Positions 19,351 to 28,435 of a stretch of DNA of 64,000 bases are shown here, piece after piece. Both the position numbers and the translations under genes were made by a program. This stretch comes from Gammaproteobacteria bacterium. GTDB taxonomy: Bacteria > Gemmatimonadota > Gemmatimonadetes > Longimicrobiales > Gaopeijiaceae. Position 1 is the first letter of the stretch. Every line of letters begins with the position of its first letter. The notes under the pieces were generated by a model. The model searched no databases and was not told the origin of the DNA. It saw only the letters and a list, made by a program, of their open reading frames with translations. The stretch is taken from NCBI GenBank assembly GCA_028819075.1, contig JAPPMM010000051.1, forward strand, positions 1 through 64,000, in the 5' to 3' direction.

Positions 19351-21182
19351 GCGTTGCTCTGCGCGACCTGATCGCCGACGGGCGCGCGCACGTGGTGGAC
19401 GGCGCCATGGGCACGATGCTCTACGGCAAGGGTGTGTTCGTAAACGTATGTTATGACGAGCTTAACCTATCGACACCCGAGATGGTGCGCGAGGTTCACG
19501 ACGAGTATGTGCACGCCGGCGCCGAGATCCTCGAAACCAACACCTTCGGGGCCAATCCGGTGAAGCTGTCGGGGTTCGGGCTGGAGGAACGCACCGAAGC
19601 CATCAACCGGGCGGGAGCAAAGCTCGCGCGCGATGCGGCGGCGGGACGGGCCACCGTGGTGGGGGCGATGGGCCCGCTCGGCATCCGCATCGAGCCCTGG
19701 GGGGCGACGGCCTTCGAGGAGGCGGTGGCGTTCTTTCAGCGGCAGGCGCGGGGGCTGATTGACGGCGGCGTGGACGGCTTTTGCCTCGAGACCTTCAGCG
19801 ACCTGGGCGAGCTGGAGGCAGCCTTCCGGGCGGTGCGTTCGCTCACCGACCTGCCGGTGCTGGCGCAGGTCACCATCGGCGACAACGGCGCCACCCCCGG
19901 GGGCACCACCATGGAGGCCGCCGGGGCGGCGATGGCGGAGTGGGGGGTGGAGGTGGCCGGCATCAACTGCTCGGTGGGCCCGGCGATCATGCTCGACGCG
20001 GTGGAGCGCCTGGCCGCGAGCTCCGGGCTGCCCGCCTCTGCCCAGCCCAACGCCGGGCTGCCGCGGGTGGTCGAGAACCGTCAGATCTACATGGCCAGCC
20101 CGGAGTACATGGGCCAGTACGCTCGCCGCCTGGTCGCCGCCGGCGCGCGCTTCGTGGGCGGGTGTTGCGGCACCACCGCAGCGCACGTGCGCAAGATCCG
20201 CGACCACGTGGCCAGCGTACAGCCGGTCCGCGTGCGGGCGGCCGCGCGCGCCGGGGCAGCCGAGCGGACGGGCAGGTCCGCGGTGCCGCTCGCCGAACGT
20301 TCCGCGTGGGGCAGGAAGCTCGCCACCGGACAGTTCGTGACCACCGTGCAGATCGCCGCCCCCCGCGGCTGGCTCATGGAAGAGACTACCCGGCAGGCGC
20401 GCGCGCTGGCGCACGGCGGGGTAGACGCGGTCTTCGTGGTCGGCGGCACCCGCGGGCAGGCGCACATGGACGCCCTGACCACGGCCATGGTGCTTGGCGA
20501 CCGCGCAGGCATCGAGCCGCTGGTGCGCTACGTCTGCCGCGACCGCGACATGCACGGCATGATCAGCGACCTGCTGGGGGCGTCGGCGGCGGGCATCCGC
20601 AACCTGGTGATCGTGAGCGGCGAGTCGACCGACCTGGGCCCCTACGCGGACTCCACCGCGATCTCCGACATCGACTCGATCGGTCTGGTCAACGTGGTGC
20701 AGCGCCTGAACCGTGGCCTGGACGCGGGCGGCAACGACATCGGCGCGCCCACCGAGCTGGTGGCAGGGGTCGGGCTCGATCAGGCGGCGGTCGACCAGGC
20801 CTTCGAGCTCAGCCGCTTCGCCTGGAAGGTGGACGCAGGGGCGGACTTCGCCGTCACCCGGCCGCTCTTCGATCCCGGGCGCCTGGAGGACTTCCTGGCG
20901 CGCGCCCAAACCGACATCCCGGTAATCGCGACCCTGCTTCCCCTCGCGTCCCTGCGCAACGCCGAGTTCATGGCCAACGAGGTGCCGGGCGTCGAGGTGC
21001 CGGAAGGGATCGTGCAACGGATGCGGGCGGCCGAGCGCAGGAGCGCCGCGCACGCCCGTGCGGAAGGACTGGCGATCGCGCGCGAGATGTTCGCCGGAGT
21101 GCGGCACCTGGTGCGGGGGGTACGCATCCGGCTGCCCGACGACGACCTGAGCCGGGCGGCCGAACTGCTCGGCCGGTTGTAA
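19347..21182 (+). CDS. Homocysteine S-methyltransferase / methylenetetrahydrofolate reductase fusion (YitJ-type)
   Basis: A 611-residue fusion starting at GTG 19347 within the metH stop (GTGA). Residues 1 to about 290 form a homocysteine methyltransferase barrel ([17 protein letters not shown], zinc cysteines in [10 protein letters not shown]). Residues about 325-600 form an MTHFR barrel. In MTHFRs a catalytic Glu sits in the first strand (VEIxPP type). Here the strand reads [11 protein letters not shown], so Gln (codon CAG) replaces the Glu. The equivalent E28Q change in E. coli MetF abolishes methylenefolate reduction, so this half may not carry out the standard reaction. The separate MTHFR at 25109-25981 keeps the Glu. 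Confidence 0.9.
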
Positions 21183-21195
21183 TACGGAGGACGCG

Positions 21196-23493
21196 GTGCA
21201 GGTTCAGGAACGGCACATGGGCTTGTTCGGCGCCACCATCCTGGGGGTGGGTGCCATCGTGGGCGGGGGAATCCTCGCGCTCGCGGGCACCGCCTTCTCG
21301 GTCGCCGGGCCGAGCGCCATGGTCTCCTTCGCCATGAACGGCGGCATCGCCCTGCTCACCGCGGCCAGCTTCGCCCGCCTGGCCCGCCGCTTCCCCGAGT
21401 CCGGCGGGACCTACACCTACGCCAAGAACGTCTTCTCGATCGAGCTGGCCTTCGTGGTCGGCTGGGTGGTGTGGTTCGCTTCGATCGTGGCCGGGGTGCT
21501 GTATGCGCTCGGGTTCGCGGCGTTCTTCATGGAGGGGCTGTTGCGCGCCCTGCCGCAACTGGCCGAGACCCGGCTGGGCGGCGACACCGCCCGCCTGGCC
21601 GCGGCCGCGATCGCCATCGGCGCCTACATGCTCGCGCTGGTCCGCCGCGCGGCGGGGGGCGGCACCGCGGAGACCATCGGCAAGGTGGTGGTGTTCGCGG
21701 TGGTCATCGCCGGCGGGGCGTGGGCGTGGGGCACCGGGTCGCCCGGCGAGCTGGCCGACCGGCTCAACCCGTTCTTCACGGAGGGAGCGGGCGGGGTGGT
21801 GCGGGCGATGGGCTACACCTTCATCGCGCTCCAGGGGTTCGACCTGATCGCCGCGGTGGGGGGAGAGGTGCGCGAACCGCAGCGGACCCTCCCGCGCGCC
21901 ATGTACCTCTCGCTCGGCATCGCGCTCGCGCTCTACCTGCCCATGCTCTTCCTGTTCGCCACGGTGGGGACACCGGCGGGGGCGGGGGGGGTGGCGGCGG
22001 TGGCGGCGGCCAACCCGGAAGGGCTGGTGGCGGCGGCGGTCGAGGAGTACATGGGGGTGGCGGGCTACTGGCTGGTCATCGGCGCGGGGATCCTGTCGAT
22101 GCTCTCGGCACTTCAGGCGAACCTCCTGGGCGCGTCGCGGGTCGCCTTCGCCATGGCCCGCGACCGCACCCTGCCCCGCCGGCTTGCACGCATGCGCGGG
22201 TCGAGCGGCACCCCCGCGACGGCGGTCGTGGTCACGGGCACGGTGGTGGCGGCGATCGCGATCGCCGTCGGCGAGGTCCCGGCCGCCGGCGCCGCCTCGA
22301 GCCTCATCTTCCTCATCTCCTTCGCCATGGTGCACGTCGCGACGGTCCTGGTCGAGTACCGCTCCGCCTCGCGGCGCATCCCCTTCCTGCCCGTCCTGGG
22401 CGGCGTGTGCTGCGCATCGCTCGCGGCCTTCCAGATCTTCGCGGTGCCCTTCGCCGGCAGCATCGTGATGACCTGGATCGCCATCGGCACCGCGTTCTAC
22501 CTCACCCTCCTGGCCCCCGCAGCGCGCCTCACCGACGTCTCCGCAGAGGCCACGCATCCGCATCTAACACTGCTCCGGGGGCGGAGCCCGCTGGTGCTCG
22601 CACCCATCGCCAACCCGGCCAGCGCCGCCAGCCTGGTGGACATCGCCGGAACACTGCGCACGCCGGGCTCGGGCCGCGTCCTGCTGCTCACGGTTCTCTC
22701 GCCGCCGGACGCGGCGTCCCCATCGGAATCCCGGGTCATCGACGCGCAGACCGTGCTGGGCAAGTCCATGGTGCACAGCGTGGAGCACTCGATGATGGCG
22801 GAGATCCTCGTCACCACCGCCCCCGATCCCTGGACGGAGATCGCGCGCGTCGCGGAGGAACACCGTTGCGAGACCGTGTTGCTCGGACTGCCCAACCTCT
22901 CCGACCCGGTCGTCGAGTCCGCGCTGGAGCGGCGCATCGCGGCGATCGGCTGCGACGTGGTCGTTGCGCGGACCCCTTCAAGCTGGCGCATGGACGATGT
23001 GGAGCGGGTCCTGGTGCCCCTCGGAGGACGTCGGAGCCACAGCCGCCCCCGGGTCCGCCTGCTCGCCAGCCTGGCGCGCACGAAGGGGCGAGCCATCACG
23101 TATCTCGCTACCACTCCTCCCTCGGCATCGAAGGAGGAACGCCGCCGATTCGAGCGCGAGATTCACAGAATGGTGCGCGACGAAGCCACCGGCTCCTACG
23201 ACATCGTCGTGGAAACCGGCGCCGACCCGGGAGAAACCATCATCCGGCATGGCCGCGGCTCCGACCTCATCGTCATGGGCATGCGCACCGAATCGGGCGG
23301 CCGGCGAAGCCTCCGGGGCACCCCGCACGCGGTCGCCGCAGGGTCGAACAAGCCCCTGATTCTGCTCGGCAGCGCCCCGCTCTCCACCCTGGTACGCACC
23401 GGAAGGGACCTGCTGGCGCCTTCCCGAAGGAGAGCATCTCGTCCGAAGGCAACGGGAACGGGCGAAGCCGACCCGCAGCCTCCCGCGTCATAG
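21196..23493 (+). CDS. APC-superfamily amino acid transporter with C-terminal universal-stress (Usp) domains
   Basis: A 765-residue protein starting at GTG 21196, with GGAGG five bases upstream. Residues 1 to about 450 are a membrane domain of about 12 helices with the APC signature (ILGVGAIVGGGILALAG in TM1). The last 300 residues are soluble and contain two Usp-like domains. One has GMRTESGGRRSLRGTPHAV with a nucleotide-loop-like pattern, ending in KPLILLGSAP. It starts 13 bp after the methyltransferase/MTHFR fusion, so it probably belongs to the methionine operon and may move methionine or another amino acid; that substrate is inferred. Usp tails may sense ATP or stress. Confidence 0.85.
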   Translation: MQVQERHMGLFGATILGVGAIVGGGILALAGTAFSVAGPSAMVSFAMNGGIALLTAASFARLARRFPESGGTYTYAKNVFSIELAFVVGWVVWFASIVAGVLYALGFAAFFMEGLLRALPQLAETRLGGDTARLAAAAIAIGAYMLALVRRAAGGGTAETIGKVVVFAVVIAGGAWAWGTGSPGELADRLNPFFTEGAGGVVRAMGYTFIALQGFDLIAAVGGEVREPQRTLPRAMYLSLGIALALYLPMLFLFATVGTPAGAGGVAAVAAANPEGLVAAAVEEYMGVAGYWLVIGAGILSMLSALQANLLGASRVAFAMARDRTLPRRLARMRGSSGTPATAVVVTGTVVAAIAIAVGEVPAAGAASSLIFLISFAMVHVATVLVEYRSASRRIPFLPVLGGVCCASLAAFQIFAVPFAGSIVMTWIAIGTAFYLTLLAPAARLTDVSAEATHPHLTLLRGRSPLVLAPIANPASAASLVDIAGTLRTPGSGRVLLLTVLSPPDAASPSESRVIDAQTVLGKSMVHSVEHSMMAEILVTTAPDPWTEIARVAEEHRCETVLLGLPNLSDPVVESALERRIAAIGCDVVVARTPSSWRMDDVERVLVPLGGRRSHSRPRVRLLASLARTKGRAITYLATTPPSASKEERRRFEREIHRMVRDEATGSYDIVVETGADPGETIIRHGRGSDLIVMGMRTESGGRRSLRGTPHAVAAGSNKPLILLGSAPLSTLVRTGRDLLAPSRRRASRPKATGTGEADPQPPAS

Positions 23494-23508
23494 GGGGCCG
23501 ACACACGG

Positions 23509-25077
23509 GTGCCGCATCAACCATCCCGCCAAAGGAGCAGGAGCGCGCCACTCCACGAAGACGGCGACGCGGGCCCGCGATCACGACGCTCGAGAACGCC
23601 CCCGGCCCGCATCAAGCGCTGCAACGACGCTCCAGTCGCCGGCGGCGCATTCATCCTGTACTGGATGATCGGCGCGCGCCGGACGCGCTGGAACTTCGGC
23701 CTCCAGCGGGCCGCCGAGCTCAGCGTCGACCGCGGACTCCCGCTACTCGTGCTGGAACCCCTGCGCGCAGGATACCCGTGGGCATCGGATCGCCTCCACC
23801 GGTTCGTCATCGACGGGATGATCGACAACGAGGCGCGCTTCGCAGAACGGGGCGTCGCCTACTACCCCTACGTCGAGCCTGCGGATGGCGCCGGCAAGGG
23901 ACTCGTCGAAGCCCTCGCGGAGCACGCGGCCGTCATCGTCACCGACGACTTTCCCGCCTTCTTCCTGCCGCGGATGGTGAACGCGGCCGCGCACCGGATT
24001 TCGGTGCGCGTAGAGGCAATAGACGGCAACGGCCTGCTTCCTCTGCGAGCTTCGAACGCGCCCTTCGCAACAGCCTACGCGTTCAGACGATTCCTGCAGC
24101 GCGAGCTTCCCGCCCACCTGGAGCGGCTCCCGCATCCCGATCCACTGGACATCCTCACCCCTTCCTCCGAGGCGCAGGTCCCTGCCGATATCCTCGACCG
24201 ATGGCCCGCCGCCGACGTGAGCGATCCCGCTGATCTCATCGCACGCCTTCCCATCGATCACTCGGTCCCGCCCGTCGACCTTCGCGGCGGTTCGGAGGCC
24301 GCGGCGGCCCGGCTCTCCGCCTTCGTCGAGGGCGCCTTCGACCGGTATGCCACCGACGCCAATCATCCGGAGCGCAACGCGACCAGCCGGCTCTCCCCCT
24401 ACCTCCACTTCGGCCACATCTCCGCGCAGGAGGTATTCGACCGAATCGCGGGCCACGAAGGATGGACTCCTGCCCGTCTCTCGCGCGACGCGCGGGGGAG
24501 GCGCGCCGGTTGGTGGGGCATGAGTGAGAGCGCAGAAGCCTTTTTGGATCAACTTGTTACGTGGCGTGAGCTCGGGTTCGTTCGATGCCGCCACGTGGAT
24601 CGTTACGACACCTATGAGGCGCTGCCCGGCTGGGCTCGCCAGACGCTGGCGGAGCACGCCTCGGATCCCCGGGAAGCCGTATACGGACTCGCCGACTTCG
24701 AGAAGGCACGCACGCACGACGCTCTCTGGAACGCCGCCCAGAACCAGCTGCGGCGTGAAGGCCGCATCCACAACTACCTGCGCATGCTCTGGGGCAAGAA
24801 GATCCTGGAGTGGAGCGAGAGCCCGCGCGAAGCGCTCCGCATCATGATCGAACTCAACGACAAGTACGCGCTCGACGGACGCGACCCGAACTCCTATACC
24901 GGGATGCTCTGGATCCTCGGCCTCCACGACCGCGCCTGGGGCCCGGAGCGCCCGGTGTTCGGCAAGATCCGCTACATGAGTTCGGCCAACACGGCGAGGA
25001 AGTACCGGGTGCGCGGGTACATCGAGAAGTACGGGGACCCGCAGGTAAGAATCGGCGAAGCCCCGGGTAACGCGTGA
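23509..25077 (+). CDS. Class II CPD photolyase (deoxyribodipyrimidine photo-lyase)
   Basis: A 522-residue enzyme starting at GTG 23509, 15 bp after the transporter. A basic N-terminal extension of about 40 residues precedes the antenna domain (GAFILYWMIGARRTRWN). The C-terminal FAD domain has class II hallmarks: TSRLSPYLHFGHIS, ELGFVRC, DALWNAAQNQLRREGRIHNY and RMLWGKKILEW, ending with NTARKYRVRGYIEKYG. It repairs cyclobutane pyrimidine dimers using blue light. Its place behind a methionine operon may be incidental; no LexA-type site was seen. The start could lie further downstream, since the extension is not conserved in the family. Confidence 0.92.
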   Translation: MPHQPSRQRSRSAPLHEDGDAGPRSRRSRTPPARIKRCNDAPVAGGAFILYWMIGARRTRWNFGLQRAAELSVDRGLPLLVLEPLRAGYPWASDRLHRFVIDGMIDNEARFAERGVAYYPYVEPADGAGKGLVEALAEHAAVIVTDDFPAFFLPRMVNAAAHRISVRVEAIDGNGLLPLRASNAPFATAYAFRRFLQRELPAHLERLPHPDPLDILTPSSEAQVPADILDRWPAADVSDPADLIARLPIDHSVPPVDLRGGSEAAAARLSAFVEGAFDRYATDANHPERNATSRLSPYLHFGHISAQEVFDRIAGHEGWTPARLSRDARGRRAGWWGMSESAEAFLDQLVTWRELGFVRCRHVDRYDTYEALPGWARQTLAEHASDPREAVYGLADFEKARTHDALWNAAQNQLRREGRIHNYLRMLWGKKILEWSESPREALRIMIELNDKYALDGRDPNSYTGMLWILGLHDRAWGPERPVFGKIRYMSSANTARKYRVRGYIEKYGDPQVRIGEAPGNA

Positions 25078-25108
25078 GCGCCGCGCACCGTTTTTCGTTG
25101 CGCGCCCC

Positions 25109-25981
25109 TCAGCCCCCCATCTCCTCCAGCGCCCGCATGATCGCGCGATAGCGCCGGTCCACGCTCCGGAAGCCCAGATTCGCAAGGTAGATGTTGCGGA
25201 CCCCGGCCTTCTGCAGCGCCCGGATGCTGCGGGCGCAGATCTCCGCGGCGCTCGCGCCCGCATCGAACTCGCGAGTGATCTGCTCGCCGGGGATCGGGAG
25301 AAACCGGCTGAGCCGACGCAGGGTCCCCGGATTCGCGCTCCGGTAGAAGAAGACCCCGAAGATGGCGGGAATGTCGACACCGCGGCGATCCAGCTGCTCC
25401 AGAAAACGCTCGACCGTGGGCAGCGAGTGATGCGACACGATCTGCGTCAGGAAGAAGTCCGCCTCGAAGTCTCCGCCTGCGATGTAGTCGACCTGAACAG
25501 CCGGGTCCGCGTGGGGATTGGCCCATCCCCCCAGCGTGAGCGACGGGAACTCGCACCGGATGAGGTCACGCAACTGATACCCGTGCTCGACGCAGCGCGG
25601 CGGGGGCCCGGTCGTGTCACCGCCCACCACGGCCAGCGCCTCGCAGCCGCCCGAGACTGCGCGCCGGGCGAACATCATGCAGTAGTCCAGCGAGTGCTTG
25701 GCGGTCAGGAACGGGACGATGCGCGACGCCGGCACGCCGCGCGCCAGGTTGGCGGCAACATGGCCGAGGCTCTCCTCCTCGGCGGCGTCGACCGCGTTGT
25801 CGGTGAGGAAGATGTAGCGGTCGTCGCGCGCCAGGCGCTCCAGCGTGTGATACATGTCGATCCAGGCATCCATCCCCGCGGCGTAGGAGAGGCCGCTGCG
25901 CGGCGGCCGCAGTTCGACGGTGATGGTCGGCTCGGCCGCGCGGAGGCGCGCCAGCAGGGTGCTGCCCCGCACTCTACTCAT
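25109..25981 (-). CDS. metF: Methylenetetrahydrofolate reductase, stand-alone
   Basis: A 290-residue MTHFR barrel starting at ATG 25981, which overlaps the stop of the upstream M24 peptidase gene (ATGA). The first strand reads TITVELRPPRSG, keeping the catalytic Glu that is Gln in the fusion protein at 19347-21182. VVGGDTTGPP, GGWANPHAD and VDYIAGGDFEADFFLTQIV belong to the FAD- and folate-binding part. It makes 5-methyltetrahydrofolate for MetH. It lies tail-to-tail with the photolyase. Being the last gene of a peptidase operon is unusual and suggests that peptide-derived amino acids and methyl metabolism are co-expressed. Confidence 0.85.
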   Translation of the reverse strand: MSRVRGSTLLARLRAAEPTITVELRPPRSGLSYAAGMDAWIDMYHTLERLARDDRYIFLTDNAVDAAEEESLGHVAANLARGVPASRIVPFLTAKHSLDYCMMFARRAVSGGCEALAVVGGDTTGPPPRCVEHGYQLRDLIRCEFPSLTLGGWANPHADPAVQVDYIAGGDFEADFFLTQIVSHHSLPTVERFLEQLDRRGVDIPAIFGVFFYRSANPGTLRRLSRFLPIPGEQITREFDAGASAAEICARSIRALQKAGVRNIYLANLGFRSVDRRYRAIMRALEEMGG

Positions 25982-27306
25982 CGTCCCCCCATGAGCGCCT
26001 CCACGGCACCCACCTCGGTGGGCAGTTCCGCGGTGAGGTTCTCCACCCCGGTGGCGGTCACCAGCACGTCGTCCTCGATGCGGATGCCGATTCCGGCGAA
26101 GCGGGCTGCGGATCCTTCCGCATCCTCGTGGAAGTAGAGCCCCGGCTCGACCGTGAACACCATCCCCTCCTCGAGTGGCCGGGAGGTGCCGTCGACCGCG
26201 TAGTCGCCGACGTCGTGGGTGTCGAGCCCGAGCCAGTGGGAGGTCTGGTGCGGGAAGAACCGGCGAAGGGCCGTGCTGTCCTCCGGTCTGCCGCCCCCTG
26301 TGGCCACCACGCCGAGCGACGCCAGTCCCCCGGCCAGCACGTCGCATGCGGCACGATGCACCAGGTTCACCGGCACGCCCGGCGCCGCAGCGGCGATCGC
26401 GGCCGCGCGCGCCTGGTCCACGATCTCGTAGACGGCCCGCTGATCCGCGGTGAAGCGCCCGTCCACCGGGTAGGTGCGGGTCACGTCGGCGCAGTAGTGG
26501 CCGAGTTCGGCGGCTGCGTCCACCAGCACCAGTTCGCCCGCCTGTGCCCGGCGGCGGTTTTCTGCGTAGTGGAGTACGCAAGCGTTGGCGCCCGACGCCA
26601 CGATGGACGGATATGCGGGGGTCGCGCCCCCGTGCCGGCGGAACACCGCCTCGAGGGCCGCCTGCAGCTCCCACTCCCCCACCCCGGGTCGCAACTCTCG
26701 GGCGAGCGCGCGGTGCCCGGCGATCGTCAGCGCGGCGGCGCTCCGCAGTGACTCCACCTCCCCTGCGTCCTTGCGGAGCCGCATCTCATCCAGAATCTCG
26801 CCCGGGTCGATGACGCCGCGCGGTCCCAACCCTTTTCGCGCACCGCGGGCGCGGGCATGCGCGAGTGCGCCCCGCACCAGGCGGTCAACCCACGGATCGG
26901 ATCTCAGCCGGAAGAAGACGTGGCTCGCTCCCTTGAGCAGGATACCGAGCTCCTGCCCCAGCTCATCCAGGGGATGGCCGGCATCCACACCCAATTGCTC
27001 GCGGGCAGCCTCGGGGCCGAGCCGTTTCCCGCCCCAGAGTTCCGCCGTCGCATCGCGGGAGCGGGTGAAGAGCACCGAGCGCTTCGATTCGGCGAAGCCG
27101 CGCAGGACGAGAACGCTTCCGGGTTCGGTGAAGCCGGTCAGATAGAAGAACTCGGAGTCCGGGCGGTAGGGAGAGGGATCGGCGCCCCGCCGGCACGCGT
27201 CGGCCGCCGCCGGAAGCACGATGGCGGCGTCTCCCAATGCGTCGAGCACCAGCGCGCGGCGCTCGTGGAAGATGTCGGCGGCGGGTTCGAAGCCGTGGGT
27301 CGACAT
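25978..27306 (-). CDS. Xaa-Pro aminopeptidase, M24B family
   Basis: A 442-residue protein with no signal peptide, so probably cytoplasmic. The N-terminal creatinase-like domain has PSPYRPDSEFFYLTGF. The C-terminal pita-bread domain has the five metal ligands expected: Asp in VLVDAAAE, Asp in HYCADVTRTYP, His in HQTSHWLGLDTHDVG, Glu in GMVFTVEPGLY and Glu in GIGIRIEDDVLV. It removes an N-terminal residue next to proline. The start overlaps the M14 gene by one base (TGATG), and the stop overlaps metF (ATGA). Confidence 0.9.
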   Translation of the reverse strand: MSTHGFEPAADIFHERRALVLDALGDAAIVLPAAADACRRGADPSPYRPDSEFFYLTGFTEPGSVLVLRGFAESKRSVLFTRSRDATAELWGGKRLGPEAAREQLGVDAGHPLDELGQELGILLKGASHVFFRLRSDPWVDRLVRGALAHARARGARKGLGPRGVIDPGEILDEMRLRKDAGEVESLRSAAALTIAGHRALARELRPGVGEWELQAALEAVFRRHGGATPAYPSIVASGANACVLHYAENRRRAQAGELVLVDAAAELGHYCADVTRTYPVDGRFTADQRAVYEIVDQARAAAIAAAAPGVPVNLVHRAACDVLAGGLASLGVVATGGGRPEDSTALRRFFPHQTSHWLGLDTHDVGDYAVDGTSRPLEEGMVFTVEPGLYFHEDAEGSAARFAGIGIRIEDDVLVTATGVENLTAELPTEVGAVEALMGGR

Positions 27307-28424
27307 CACGCGCGCGCCCGGGCGGCGACCGTCTCGAGCCCAGCCTCCACGAGCGTCCACTGCAGCTTCATCTGGTCTGCCACAGGCATGGGCCGGATCC
27401 CCAGCCGCGCACCCTCGCGGGTTACCTCGGCGGGCGCCGCGCGGCCGGCAGCCAGCTCCGCCCTCCATCCGTCGATGCGGGTCTTCCAGCGAGCCGCCGC
27501 CGGATCCGGAGGACCGAGCGTCTCCCCGACCCCCGGTGTGATGAACAGCGGCATCTCCGTTACCAGCGTGAGGGTGTCGCCCCCCAGCGAGCGCACCGCC
27601 TCCATAGAGCTGGGGCGGAAGCGTCCCGCCGTGGCCTCGTCCCTGAGCTCCACGAAGTGCTCGCGCATGGCGTTGTGGTTCGGGCGCGTGCAGAAGCCGG
27701 GGGCGATGCGCACGAAGCCCTTCTCCCCTTCCCGCTCCACGTCGTGGAGGCGGTATCCCATGTCGCGCACCACCTCCCTGCAGCGGGCACGCAGGCGCGC
27801 GGTCCGGTCGATCCAGTGCGGATCGATGAGGAACCAGGGTCCCGACGAGAACCCCATCCCGTGCAGCGAGACATGCAGATCGAATGCGCCGCCCGCGCTG
27901 GCCCACCACGCGCTGGCCGCCCGGTTCTCGGGCCTCGCACCCCTGTCATCCGCGTCCGCGGGAAAGCCGAACTCGATGTCGTCCCCGGGGAGTTCGCGCA
28001 CGACGTGCGCCAGGTACTCGCCCAACTCGAAGTCGAGCCCGCCGGCCTGCCACGCGCGATTGCGCGCCGCTCCGTCGGGATTCACATGCGGCACGATCCA
28101 CCACTCGAAGCGCTCAAGCATCGGATGATCCGGAGCCAGCCCGCCCAGCCATCCGCACAGCCTGGCGAGGAGCGCCGGCCCCACGGGCTCGTCGGCATGG
28201 CATCCCCCGAGGAGACTCACGCGCAGCGGCCCGGAGCCGAATCGGAAGGCGTGGATGGGGCATCCGCCTCTGGAAGTGCCGATGCGCAGGCCGTCATCGG
28301 GACTCGCAGGACGTGCCCCGAGGATGAGGGCCGGATCCGCGCGCTCGCCGCCGGACTCGCGCATGGCTCCGGGTTCCCTCATGCCGCTGCCGGGCTCGCG
28401 CAGGCCCCTCGGGGATTGGTGCAT
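27306..28424 (-). CDS. M14 family zinc carboxypeptidase-like protein
   Basis: A 372-residue protein starting at ATG 28424, where GGAGGGA ends just before the ATG. The zinc motif is LLGGCHADEPVGP (HxxE), and the distal His is in FDLHVSLHGMG. VPHVNPDGAARNR carries the usual substrate-binding Asn-Arg. The N-terminus has an odd short repeat (REPGSGM, REPGAM, RESGG) before the conserved domain. No signal peptide is visible. It may cleave C-terminal residues or an amide. It lies 11 bp after an S9 peptidase gene and is coupled to the M24 gene. Confidence 0.78.
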   Translation of the reverse strand: MHQSPRGLREPGSGMREPGAMRESGGERADPALILGARPASPDDGLRIGTSRGGCPIHAFRFGSGPLRVSLLGGCHADEPVGPALLARLCGWLGGLAPDHPMLERFEWWIVPHVNPDGAARNRAWQAGGLDFELGEYLAHVVRELPGDDIEFGFPADADDRGARPENRAASAWWASAGGAFDLHVSLHGMGFSSGPWFLIDPHWIDRTARLRARCREVVRDMGYRLHDVEREGEKGFVRIAPGFCTRPNHNAMREHFVELRDEATAGRFRPSSMEAVRSLGGDTLTLVTEMPLFITPGVGETLGPPDPAAARWKTRIDGWRAELAAGRAAPAEVTREGARLGIRPMPVADQMKLQWTLVEAGLETVAARARA

Positions 28425-28435
28425 TCCCTCCGCGG

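Noticed and set aside
25078..25108. A possible bidirectional terminator between photolyase and metF (GCGCA and TGCGC around a T-run)
   Set aside because: The stem is only five base pairs and the T/A run is in the loop rather than after the stem.
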